From positions 12,501-76,500 of the forward strand of contig JAMWET010000784.1 in the NCBI GenBank assembly GCA_024036415.1: a DNA stretch of 64,000 nucleotides, in the 5' to 3' direction. The translations under genes and the position numbers were made by a program. The notes below the pieces were generated by a model. It saw only the letters and a list, made by a program, of their open reading frames with translations, ran no database searches and was not told the origin of the DNA. Positions 54,201 to 64,000 of this stretch are shown one piece after another; position 1 is the first letter of the stretch, and every line of letters starts with the position of its first letter. This DNA comes from Prochilodus magdalenae (lineage: Eukaryota; Chordata; Actinopteri; Characiformes; Prochilodontidae).

Positions 54201-57200
54201 AGGGGGATCTTAGCCTGCTGGTCGTTTTTTATGGCCCTCTCCACGTCCTCGGCTTTCTTGTCCTTGTAGGCGTCCATCTTGCTGGGAAGTTCCTGCTTCA
54301 CGGAGCCTGGTGCCATGACGACGGAGATGGCGTTCCAGTGTCTGGGAGAGTCTCTCGGCTCGTCCTTCACGAGGCTCTTAATGGTGCTGACTCTATTGTC
54401 TATAACCAGAGGATGCTCCAGCTTTGGCTGCCCGGTGCCAGCAGGCCTCCCCTCGAGCTCCTCCTTCTTCTCTTCCTTTAGTTTCAGAGGCGCAGACGAT
54501 CCCTCCTTTTTAATATTCCCAATCACCGGCTGACTTTCTTCTTTGAGAGCTTCTTTGGAACTCACGGTTACCTGCTTGTTTTCCTCCTCCGATGTGAACT
54601 CTGTCTTTGCCGGCCTCTTCTTGGCCTTGATGTCACCTTGATGGAAACACATTGACAACAGCTGGATTAGCAACACGTGTCGATACGAACTGATACAACT
54701 GTGTGCAAGTCATTAAATCCATGAGCCGAAACAAGGGCATCAAACAAATGCGGTCTGTAAGGGTTTGTATACCACTGGAGCACATCTCCTCATTCTTCTC
54801 CTCTGGGCTGCCTGATGAGCCATCCTGTTGCTCCTGGTCCACCAAGGGTGGATCCATCTTGGCTTTAAGTCCTTCCAAAATATCTGCCAGGTCATTCCTA
54901 GTCCTGCATGAAGACAAAGGATACAGGTCTACCAAAGCTTTTCACAACCAAGTGGACAAGTTATTGACCTTCAGGATTTACAATGTGATAAACTCCGTAT
55001 AGTGGTCACCAGTTTCTGAGCATCATTCAGACGTTCAGGTCTAGTTCTTAATGCTACCCTCATAGGACTCCCACAGTCTAACGGTTATTCTCTATTCAAT
55101 ATCGCATATAATTGTGAATTGTGATCCTTTCTATACTGCTTTTATGTTTGTTTGCTATCTGGTAAGGGTCACATGAGGATGGGTTCCTGTTGTAAGTCTT
55201 GGTTTCTCTCGTGGTTCTTCCTCTCGCTCTGCAGGAGTTTCTCCTGGCCACTGTCGCTCTTCAATGGAGTGTGTTCAATGGGGACTTGGTCCCGGATTCT
55301 CCGCAAACCCGCTTTGTGACAACCTCTGTTTTAAAAGGCGTGTATAAACAAACCTTGACTTGACTGGACATGAAATCAGAGCCCCTAGGTATACTAGGTA
55401 TACTATTGCAAGACTATGATTTGGTGGCTCACTGACAGTGGCTGAGTTCATTAGTTCATTGATCATTATTAATAACTAGCTTCAGCAGGTGCACAGATCT
55501 CCAAGAACAGGGTTGGGGTTCAAATGGGCTGGGTAGCATGACAGTAATACCTTATACAGCGGAATATAAAATGATGAAATGATCAGAACTGTGACATGTT
55601 AAATTTCTATTCTACGTTGAAACTGATAATAAACACACTCTATCCATTTATATACAGAGAGCTCACTGACTGGTGGTGTGGTAGTTCACTCATAGTGACA
55701 AAAACAAAAAGCAGAAAAAAACATCAACTCAAAAAACAGACTATATTTCCATATTTCAGACCATTTCTACTTGTCCATTAATCATTTAACACGCTGTAAA
55801 GGACTGCTGCTGTGCTGCAGAGCAACAGATGTAGAGATAAATTGCAAAACTGTACATGTTTCTTCCCCTCAGTGTCTTTCAGCTCTGGGTCAAAAGGCCC
55901 AGGCACCCACTCACCTGACAATGCACCTCCAAGAGGAACCGTCCAAATCGTCCTGCTCCTCCACATAAACCCGCACATTCTGATCCTGGTCCAGCTGGAA
56001 CCAGTACAGCAGTCCTTCCCTGTCCCTCCCGATAGGCTGCAGGCGCATCTGGTCTGGCTCTTCCTCATTGACTGCCGTCTTAAACTTGAGGTTCTCATCA
56101 AACTGGCATTCACATAAATACTGTAAAACAAATACAGTGAGAAGTGATTACAGAGTGTTTGACAACGTGAATAGATACATATGGTGCCAAATCATGTGTA
56201 ATTAAACCATTATAACCACTCACAAGCATGCTGTTCCACTTTCTGTATTGTTACTGTATTGTTTACTAATCAGGAATCTTTAGTACCAGAATAAGAAGCA
56301 AAACATTTAACCACTAAACCATTTCATTTTATATTTAACTTTACCTGCACTTACACCATTCTGGTGCTCACCGGACGAAAAACGCGGCACCTAGTGTGTT
56401 TAAGGTGGTAGTAGCTTCAGGCTCCTGCAGAGGGCGCTGCATGAGGATGATGGGGCTATAAATACCTGTGGGGTGTGAGTGACGGGATCCATAGATTGGG
56501 AAGAGGTGCTACAGTGCAGGGAATGTCTCGTTCCATGTGTGGAAAATGGCTCCAGAGCAGATGGTAATGATTGGCTAAAAGGAGGGACTGCATGTGGGCG
56601 TGGCCAAAGACCATAGTGTGAAGGAAGTAGCTGGATCTGCAGGTGTATGGAAGCGTACGCTCATACGGGTCTACCAGCAGTGGATACAATCCCAGTCTAC
56701 AGGGAATTCTCCTCGGAACGGTGCCAGAGAAGGCATCCACCAAATCTGGAACCAACTGACCAAATTTTTTGATGGAAGAGTGTGTGAACATGGCTACATC
56801 CAGCAACTTGTCTAAATCCAAACCCCAGCTGTTATTTGTGCTTGAGGCGGTGTTACACCCTGCGAGGCACGTTTTAGCTGTAACTTATAATAACCTTGAA
56901 TTTGTAAAAATGCCCAAAATCTGAGCTCTAACTGTGAATATGTAAGTGATGAGAACTAAGAGCACCTTCAGGATGTCACTCTTGGACTCCATGGACATCT
57001 CCGGGTAGCCTTTCCTCTCCAGTTCCCAAGCCCAGGTACTGTTAAACTCCTGGCACATCTGAATAAAAAGAGGCGACACCCATCAGAAAGCGTTTGGTGC
57101 AGGAGTGCGTTTGCAAATGATATATGCATGCTTTACACACATCGCTAATAACTTTCATTAATTAATTATTAATAATTAAGTATTGAACTGTGAGTAGTAC

Positions 57201-58478
57201 ACAATGCACAGCTTACCCTGACAAGATGCTTTTCCCATCTCTCTGAAGACACCGTCTTACCAAGTTTACGCAGCAGCTTGACATGGAGCTCAACAAGAGG
57301 TGGTGCAACTATAAAGCCCAAGAGGACAAAAACAAAACAGATGATGCTAAATCAGGAAACGCTAGAACTGTGCTAGCCTGCTAGCTAAGCTCTCTACCAA
57401 TTGCCACTGGAAAGTTTGGGTTTCGCTTACCATCACTTTCCTTTCACTCTCTCAGACATTTCTTGAGTCTAAAATGGTGTCGACTGGGCACCAGTTTCCA
57501 GAATGAAATCAGTACTGGCTCTGTTTGGGTCTGTAGTTGCTCGCTAAGCTAATCGCTAAGCTAGGTAGCCTCCCATGCTACAGATCCAAACACCACAGAA
57601 CAGGATTCAATTTACTTTTCTATAACAGGCCTTTAAAACTGTGTCGGTGCAGCTGTTCGCCAAAACTGAACACGTTCTGCGGAGGGTAAAATGTTAGCAT
57701 GCTAGCAAAGATAATGCTAACCAGCAACATTAATCAATTGTTGTATAGGCGGTCTGGAATTGATTGAACGACAGATCTTTGAAATCAATACAAAGCAATA
57801 AAAGTAGCATAAATCTCCTTAAATGTGGTGGCTATATATTTATATTTATGGCATTTAGCTGACGCTTATATCCAGAGTGACTTGCAAGGCTAATCATATA
57901 GGCCAGGGACTCATATTGGTGTAGCATAATGGTCACCCAGACCAGGATTCAAACCCTATCTTCCACCTGTTATCCATTGGGCTACAACAACCAATATATA
58001 TATATATATTGTGTATATATTGTATATATATTGTATATATAGTGTATATATACACTTATATACCATATATACTTATACTGCAATATATATTACCAACAGT
58101 CTATGGATTTAAATCTATAATGTATATAAATATATATAACATACACATATTTACATTTATGTCACTTAGCTGACGCTTTTATCCATTAACAAGGTTAATC
58201 ATATTACAGGTGGGCCAATGTAGTGTTAGGAGTCTTGCCCAGGGACTCTTATTGGTGTAGTACAGCATAGACACCCAGACCGGGATTCAAACCTCAGTTT
58301 CCCACACATGATGGTGGCTCCCTGGCAGGTAGTGGTGTTATCTGCTGACCCGCACCATTATTACCAAATACTTGTAACACACTTTTAATGACAAGATAGA
58401 AAGTGTTATAACTTTTTTTTTTTTTTGCTAACAAATATTTGCTACTATATATAGTACACTTTATGTATATATGTCCAC

Positions 58479-58529
<51 letters not shown>

Positions 58530-58548
58530 CTCTATATTATATCGCCAT

Positions 58549-58608
<60 letters not shown>

Positions 58609-61112
58609 TAGTGGTGGACATATATACATAAAGTGTGTGTGTATATATAAAGTGTTTGGATGCTTTAATGAGGTTCTCCAGGTTCTCCAGACATCAAACT
58701 GACTCTCTATGGATCTGTGAAGATGATCTCCAACCAGTCTGCACTAAGCATTCTGAACAGCACAGAAGTGGAAATCAGGGCCTGGTGTTTCCTGACCGTA
58801 GTGTTGGTGAGCCTGTGCTTATTGATGGCAACAAGATGTTTACAAAGCCAGTTCGGATGGAAACCTGTAGAGGTTTGGTGGGAAACGTTAGCAAGCCGCC
58901 TTCTGAAGGAACACTTCCAGCCAAAAGGATGATGATGGTCCTGGAACGCTCTGTTTAAGATAAACGCCGCTTAGTTTGACAGCCTGTTTCCTAACAAACT
59001 AAAAAATGCTGTATATCCATTTGTAACGACTTAGCAGCTGGCGTGTAACGAAAACCCCGTTTTTATTTCTCTGGCGAAGGAGGTATTAATCTTTCTGGCG
59101 TGTAGAGTAAGAAGATGAATTGTAAATTGATGGAGTGCAATTTTCAAACTGCAAGAGCTGCAATGTTTATTACAGAACACATCAACAACAATCAGCTCTA
59201 AATGGGGAAATGTAACCTGATAGCACAGAGCTTGTGAACTGCCTGGAGATGAGATCATGTACTACACATGTGACATCACAACTGAGTGATAGTAAATATT
59301 TGTATTTATTTATATACTCCTCAGAAATATGCAGCTCCAGTCTATACTCATATAAAAGTATGATATATGGCTATATAGGAACATAAATCATAAATGGGCG
59401 CTCATACATTTGAAAATATAAGTACATTGTGATGCTGTAAGCGGTGATATGTTTGTAAAAAATGTCATAGTATAAATATATATATATACACATACATACA
59501 TATACAAATATATAGAGCTGGACATATATGCATAAAGTATAATATATAGCATCAAATACATAGAAGCAATAATGTGTTATCAAAAAATTATAGTAATAAC
59601 ACTTTCTATCTTGTCATTAAACCTGTGTTACAAGTATATGATAATAATGGTGTAGCTCAGCAGATAACATCACTACCTGCCACTGAGCCACCACCATGTT
59701 TGGGAGACTGAGGTTTGAATCCTGGTCTGGGTGTCTATGCTGTGCTACACCAATAAGAGTCCTTGGGCAAGACTCCTAACACTACATTGGCCACTACATT
59801 GGCCTACCTGTAATATGATTAACCTGGTAAGTCGCTCTGGATAAGAGAGTCAGCTAAATCCCATAAATAGAAATAAATAGCCACCACATTTCAGATAATT
59901 TCAAGTTGCTCCATTCATTGTTCCATTTCCACATAAAACGAAGAGCAGCTGGTATTTTCAATGAATATCTAAAAATTCAATCCACTATGGTTTTCAATTA
60001 AACTGATGAAGGTTTTGCACCTACTGTCTACCGTCTTCTCTGTGACTACCTCAAGCAACTCCTTTGGGGTCTTTACCCTTCTTAATTAAACCTGTTTTTT
60101 TTGTTGTTTATTAAATAAATTACATAATAATATGAATAATATAATATTATTATACATACTACTAAAAATAAGTAAAATAGTAAATAAATGCTGAATTCAT
60201 AATATAAACAAGTAAATAAAATACATTAATATTATAACTTAATCAATAATAAAATAAATTAAAAAGTTCATGTCGTATTAGGTCCCCGCTGTGATCCAAA
60301 TACAAGCGCTCACACACAAAGCGGAAGTTTGACGGAAAGGATGTTGTGCGCATGCGCGGTCTCCTTCCATTCGTCCCGTTGCTAAACAGAATGTAAATAT
60401 CGGACCGGTTTATGGCCGAAAAACGCACTGTCCGTTATAAGGAGAGAAAATCACAGTCGTGCGTTCGCATTGTGTACATGAGTACGATGCACTCAAGCAC
60501 TGTCACTTGGTATTACTGCATACATGACGAGACAAGCAGCACAATAGGAAAATACGAAGCTTCTTAAGCGAATTTTCCCGTTCCACCTTAAATGGTGCAG
60601 CAGTTACCTTCTTGCGCCGAAGGCCTGAGGCCCCAGAATGTAACTGCTGCACCATTTAAGGTGGAACGGAAGAATTCGCACAAGAAGCTGGCGAAGCCAA
60701 CTTCAGCCTCGTATGGAAAATAACACTTGACAACCAGCAGGCTAAGGTTAGCTAGCTAGCTAGGCTAGCTAGTAAATAAGCTGAAAATATAGCTTGGTGA
60801 TGAGATGGAAGCTAGCGCTAGCTACTTAAGCGAGGATCCAACGCTGAAACGAGCGAGCTGGCCTACAGCAGCACTGTGAGGATGAGGATGGTGGTGGTGG
60901 TGGTGATGATGGAGAGACCCCACTCTCCCTGCCATGTTTTTGTTGTTTTCCTCCTCACCTGCCGTTGTGTCCCGCAAGTATCGCTCCATCTCAGGGAAGG
61001 TGAACTCCGGCAGGTCCAGGGCGGCTCCGTAGCGCTCCAGAAACGAGCACACGACGGCGAAACTCGGGCACAAACCCGGCGCAAGAGCCGGCGCAGCGGC
61101 CGGAGCAGCCAT
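40081..61112 (-). CDS. rsf1: Remodeling and spacing factor 1 (sixteen exons)
   Basis: RSF1 pairs with the ISWI ATPase SMARCA5 (SNF2H) in the nuclear RSF complex, which binds histones and spaces nucleosomes. Coding exons in transcript order: 61112-60959, 57308-57217, 57058-56966, 56120-55915, 54903-54773, 54636-52982, 51537-51328, 48948-48844, 48759-48680, 48523-48469, 47658-47555, 47470-47403, 45572-45383, 44105-43864, 43413-43231, 40670-40081. Phases agree at every junction; product 1385 residues (human 1441, from memory). Blocks: 'FAVVCSFLERYGAALDLPEF' (18-37); WHIM-type region 'CQEFNSTWAWELERKGY' (84-100) and 'RLQPIGRDREGLLYWFQLD'; 'NDQQAKIPLKKREL' in exon 6; PHD finger 836-882; 'SYRFDDFDEAIDEAIEEDI' (exons 11-12); basic 'KRKRRRLNDLDSDS'; long acidic tail ending 'VTDLVNFVFDSEQLS'. 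Kozak context is strong. Several donors are weak (exons 3, 11, 13, 15). Confidence 0.95.
40774..41525. mobile_element. Cluster of three Tc1-type relics in rsf1 intron 15
   Basis: 40774-41168 is a minus-oriented copy of the 24302-24806 family with recognisable ends ('gcagcactggagaaatttaa' and 'cagagctgtatat'). 41197-41364 is a plus-oriented partial copy ending 'ttccagtgctgcatatat'. 41382-41525 is a third fragment. Opposite orientation of adjacent copies creates inverted repeats of about 150 bp. Confidence 0.8.
42290..42900. repeat. Dispersed TTAA-element relatives in rsf1 intron 15
   Basis: Two fragments around 42290-42450 and 42590-42740 share 'catagccattcagaggg' and 'gtggtggtgaatggaaccag' (second in reverse) with the 12292-12817 element. 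Opposed orientation suggests two termini or two insertions. Confidence 0.6.
46291..46821. mobile_element. Intact Tc1/mariner-type miniature element with perfect TIRs
   Basis: 531 bp flanked by TA on each side (46289-46290, 46822-46823). The terminal 31 bases at 46291-46321 and 46791-46821 are exact reverse complements, beginning CAGGGGTTGGACAATGAAAC. The interior has no full transposase; phrases such as 'tcttgatacatcacaaagac' suggest a deletion derivative. Perfect ends imply a relatively recent insertion, in rsf1 intron 12. Confidence 0.92.
47925..48451. mobile_element. 527-bp fold-back (palindromic) element in rsf1 intron 10
   Basis: Outer arms 47925-48053 and 48323-48451 (129 nt each) are reverse complements with about six mismatches. 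Complementarity continues inward ('gtaggtggatcagacac' against 'gtgtctgatccactcac') to a centre near 48190 with its own small palindrome. It occupies most of the 810-bp intron, and its right end lies 17 bp from the exon 10 donor. Confidence 0.9.
48598..48642. repeat. ACTC microsatellite in rsf1 intron 9
   Basis: (ACTC)n of about 11 units. Confidence 0.95.
48844..48948 (-). CDS. rsf1: rsf1 exon 8, PHD finger core
   Basis: Encodes residues 848-882. With the end of exon 7 it completes a C4HC3 zinc finger: Cys836 and Cys839 (exon 7, 'CKHCGLPNHPEL'), Cys851, Cys854, His859, Cys862, Cys877 and Cys880 (exon 8). The loop 'RPPLMIIPDGEWFCPPC' is typical of RSF1. Human has Ser where this protein has Leu853, between the third and fourth cysteines ('CDLCDSG' here). 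All eight zinc ligands are present, so the fold should be intact. In the family this finger takes part in histone binding. Confidence 0.93.
48967..51058. repeat. Telomere-like minisatellite filling rsf1 intron 7
   Basis: About 80 tandem copies of a 26-27-bp unit containing CTAACCCCTA and CATTTACACTAAACCC. Length variants come from CCC, CCCC and CCCCC runs. On the rsf1 sense strand it reads as GGGGTTAGGG-type blocks separated by TTTAGTGTAAATGTA. The array makes up about 88 percent of intron 7 (48949-51327) and starts about 18 bp from the exon 8 acceptor. It is not a true (CCCTAA)n telomere array. Confidence 0.96.
51554..52059 (+). mobile_element. Tc1-type element abutting the rsf1 exon 7 acceptor
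   Basis: 506 bp between TA dinucleotides (51552-51553 and 52060-52061), with inverted ends CAGCTCTGGAAATAAATCAG and (reversed) 'cagctctggaaaccacctgt'. Same family as 24302-24806. Only 16 bp separate it from the first base of rsf1 exon 7 (51537). Confidence 0.88.
52808..52925 (-). mobile_element. SINE fragment in rsf1 intron 6
   Basis: Minus-strand 'gtgtagctcagcggataaca' and 'tttgaatcccggtctgggtg' are the A- and B-box regions of the SINE at 22214; the tail is missing. It lies just inside the intron after exon 6, and the exon 6 frame would read into it if unspliced. Confidence 0.8.
55150..55385 (+). mobile_element. Retroposon 3' end fragment in rsf1 intron 4
   Basis: Plus-oriented relative of 6210-6490: 'tctctcgtggttcttcctct', 'gcaggagtttctcctggcca', 'ctttgtgacaacctctgttt' and 'gcgtgtataaacaaaccttg'. 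5'-truncated, no coding capacity. Confidence 0.65.
56365..56812 (-). mobile_element. Tc1-derived miniature element, third copy (rsf1 intron 3)
   Basis: Opposite orientation to 18897 and 28400. Its + strand preserves a Tc1 N-terminal helix-turn-helix remnant: 'AKDHSVKEVAGSAGVWKRTL' followed by 'IRVYQQW'. No DDE catalytic region. Confidence 0.78.
57845..57990 (-). mobile_element. SINE copy in rsf1 intron 1
   Basis: Minus-oriented: tail 'catttagctgacgcttatat' first, then 'tcacccagaccaggattcaa'. About 60 percent of the full length; internal part missing. Confidence 0.75.
58153..58360 (-). mobile_element. SINE copy in rsf1 intron 1
   Basis: Nearly full-length minus-oriented copy: 'cacttagctgacgcttttat', 'ggtgggccaatgtagtgtta', 'acccagaccgggattcaaac'. 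Confidence 0.85.
58478..58625. repeat. TA microsatellite with inverted flanks
   Basis: Two (TA)n blocks around a short spacer. The flanks 'tatatgtccaccactatata' (58468) and 'tatagtggtggacatatata' (58607) are inverted copies of each other, so the block is a large palindrome. Confidence 0.92.
59648..59875 (+). mobile_element. SINE copy in rsf1 intron 1
   Basis: Plus-oriented, nearly full length: 'ggtgtagctcagcagataac', 'gaggtttgaatcctggtctg', 'taagtcgctctggataagag'. Contains a short duplication of 'cactacattggcc'. Confidence 0.86.
60300..60420. promoter_or_regulatory. CpG patch with NRF1-like palindrome in rsf1 intron 1
   Basis: Contains TGCGCATGCGCGG at about 60345-60358, a close match to the NRF1 consensus, and an ETS-like gcggaagt upstream. 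Isolated in AT-rich sequence 0.6 kb inside the gene. It could be an alternative promoter or enhancer, or a repeat-borne motif. Confidence 0.35.
60558..60689. repeat. Hairpin with 50-nt arms in rsf1 intron 1
   Basis: Arms 60558-60607 and 60640-60689. The inner 29 bases, from cgttccaccttaaatggtgc through agcagttac, are perfectly complementary; the outer 21 have about four mismatches. The loop is 32 nt. It lies about 270 bp downstream of rsf1 exon 1. Probably a fold-back miniature element; a microRNA-like precursor is possible but unsupported. Confidence 0.85.
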
Positions 61113-61880
61113 GTTTTTCCAGCGGGGGGTTTTTTAACCCACACATACACATATACACCATACACACACACACTGTACACGCGCGCGCTTGTATTCCTGT
61201 CTTTGCCGGGTACTTCCAAGGCCTCCTGGATGACTTATAACCCAACCTAACCTTTAACCACTCCAGCTCAGAAACCAAAAGCAGCTCACACGCCTTTTTG
61301 TTTTGGAGCAGCTTTTGTTTACATACAAATACAAATAACAAACAACCATGTGCTGTGAATACTGCTTTACTACTGGGGACCCAGCAGAATATCCAAATGT
61401 CCCCAAAACGTCGGCATGCGTTCTTGAGCATCCTGGGGACATGGAGTCCCCACAAAGCTCTAAATACATGCACACGCCCATGTTTGTGCCGTCCAAACGC
61501 ATCATTTACTATACTGGGACACTTTTTTGTGTATAATAGATACAATTTCTGAATAAATGCATCATGTGTAAATACAAAACCTCACAAAAATAGTAAAATA
61601 AAAAGTTTGTTTTAATATTAATAACTAAGGCGGCTATCCAGCAAATGTGTCTTTATTTGCTCATTAAATAGGTTTTAATTTGTAATAATAATTATTCCCA
61701 CTTTCATTCTCCCCTCCTGATGAAAGCCATGCTGTGGCCGGGCCGCTAGCCGCCCGCTGATTGGCTGCTGGGGCGTGACGCGAAATAAAACGGGCGTGGC
61801 CACCATACTCGGCCATCTTCATTATTCTAATCTACCTTGGCCGTCAAGTAGCAAGACCGAGCTGCCGTGCGAGGAAGGAG
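61113..61880. promoter_or_regulatory. rsf1 / aamdc shared upstream region and candidate aamdc exon 1
   Basis: rsf1 (-) and aamdc (+) are divergent. Near 61760-61800 the + strand carries a CCAAT-type 'ctgattggctgctggggcgt' and 'gaaataaaacgggcgtggcc', then 'ggccatcttcattattctaa'; this looks like the aamdc core promoter and start. A possible donor after 61880 (gaaggag/gtttgt) would end a non-coding exon 1. The rsf1 start site should lie within a few hundred bp right of 61112. 61150-61190 has CA and CG simple repeats. Confidence 0.45.
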
Positions 61881-62068
61881 GTTTGTTTGTACAGTAACTG
61901 ATTAGTTTTCCGGTATTTCAGTATGTTAGAGAGCATGAAGAAATGCAAAACAAATTAGACTTGCATGAAATTAATCATAGGAGTCTGCAAACTGTCTGCT
62001 TTTGACCGTATCAATCAGCGTCAGCGTCGTTCAGCGTCGCGCCCCGTACATAGGGCCAGTCCGGTGTC

Positions 62069-62335
62069 TTAAAGGGTAACTCCACCGACTTTGCAGAAAT
62101 GCTTCATAATTAAGTGGTTGAGATGTACATAAAGCCATTCAGAGTGGTTTGTCATGAAATGCTTCGTTTTCGAGAAACTTGCCAGGTGAAAGTTGTTTAC
62201 AGTGGTGGTGATGGTAACCAGACGTCTTAAGAGATTAATCCCAGTAAAAGCTCCTTTATAGAACTCTGTTGCCTTTATTGGTTGGATATACACCACCTGA
62301 TGTCTAAGACTTTGTTTTATAATAGACTGTCATAG
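62069..62335 (+). mobile_element. TTAA-element fragment
   Basis: Begins at TTAA (62069-62072) with AGGGTAACTCCACCGACTTT, matching the left end of 12292-12817, and contains 'taaagccattcagagtgg' and 'acagtggtggtgatggtaac'. The right end was not found. Confidence 0.65.
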
Positions 62336-62339
62336 TTTA

Positions 62340-63370
<1,031 letters not shown>

Positions 63371-63499
63371 TAAACAAGAGCCAACTCCACCAAATGTCAA
63401 AATTCTAGTGGAGAGTGGGTTTGGTGTAAAATGGTCCACCTACAGACTCTAGTCCCCCTACTAAATCTAGTAGTATGTGGCCAGGTTGTTTCTAGTGTA

Positions 63500-64000
63500 C
63501 AGGTGGACCTATCTTTATGGTGTACTGCATCCCATCATGCACCGCGGCCTCACCAGCTTTCACTCTGCTTCAGCCAGAGAAAATGGTGGCGGGTAACACT
63601 GGGGAGCTAAACGCAGCCCACTCCGAGTATAACTGTGGGTGTAGTGATGGTGGTGGGGTGTGTGTTTATCAGAATGAGCCTCAGAAAGTTAAATATACAG
63701 GTCTGAAGATTAATAAAAGATGAACTCGCTTTAGAGGATCAGTTTTAGAGTGAAGTAGCCGAGGGGAGCTAACAGCTAGGCTAACCGTATCTCAGGTGAA
63801 CTGAGCAGCATTAGCAGCAGCTAGCTCTAAACAGTGGATACAGTAATAACAGCTCTGAGGTAAATGTGAGGTAGCTGGTCATGTGACTGTATTAGTATAC
63901 TACACTTTAGGTCAAAACATGTTACTGTACTGTATACCACACACAGGGGGCGTATACAGTGTGCGGTACATACTACTGTAGTATAGAGGGTGCGTCCAAA
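63500..64000 (+). mobile_element. Dispersed 0.6-kb repeat, third copy (truncated by window end)
   Basis: Same orientation as 31222-31853: 'ggtgtactgcatcccatcat', 'gatgaactcgctttagagga', 'gctctgaggtaaatgtgagg', 'gggggcgtatacagtgtgcg'. Lies in the first aamdc coding-side intron. Confidence 0.8.

Noticed and set aside
53699..54481. 260-codon + strand frame
   Set aside because: Antisense shadow of rsf1 exon 6; no independent features.

Overview
This is vertebrate nuclear DNA, almost certainly from a ray-finned fish. Evidence: compact vertebrate-type genes with GT-AG introns, tRNA-derived SINEs with a fish-type tail, many Tc1/mariner fragments and miniature elements, and abundant CT, GA, TA and TAA microsatellites. 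The species cannot be read from the sequence. There are no bacterial operons, CRISPR arrays or viral genomes.

Four protein-coding genes are recognisable, in the order and orientation I recall for human chromosome 11q14: aqp11 (+, three exons, 17996-21924), clns1a (-, six exons, 32218-36898), rsf1 (-, sixteen exons, 40081-61112) and the first coding exon of aamdc (+, 63215-63346, continuing off the right edge). Exon joins were made by eye from splice sites, reading phase and remembered human orthologues. All joins keep frame, giving 283, 245 and 1385 residues for the three complete genes. A CpG-rich block at 13.1-13.6 kb has a strong minus-strand splice donor. It sits where the non-coding first exon of pak1 would be expected, but no pak1 coding sequence was found.

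Layout: 1-17.8 kb has no recognised coding sequence. It holds CT and GA tracts, a 3-kb minisatellite of 40-bp units with higher-order duplications, a 1.1-kb minisatellite of 27-bp units, Tc1 deletion derivatives, a TTAA-flanked miniature element and two CpG-rich patches. 17.8-21.9 kb is aqp11, with a pyrimidine-only repeat before its last exon. 22-32 kb is a repeat-filled spacer. 32-37 kb is clns1a. 37-40 kb holds a dispersed repeat and the rsf1 3' UTR. 40-61 kb is rsf1; intron 7 is mostly a telomere-like minisatellite, intron 10 mostly a 527-bp palindrome, intron 12 holds an intact TA-flanked element with perfect 31-bp ends, and a Tc1 relic abuts the exon 7 acceptor. 61.1-61.9 kb is the shared rsf1/aamdc upstream region.

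The genes do not form a pathway. AQP11 is an intracellular aquaglyceroporin, pICln a chaperone of Sm-protein assembly, RSF1 the histone-binding subunit of an ISWI remodeller, and AAMDC a small protein of the Mth938 fold. Their association is conserved synteny. I found no convincing new molecular system. The best leads are structural: repeats that dominate rsf1 introns and sit at its splice sites, and unusual residues in AQP11 and the RSF1 PHD finger.
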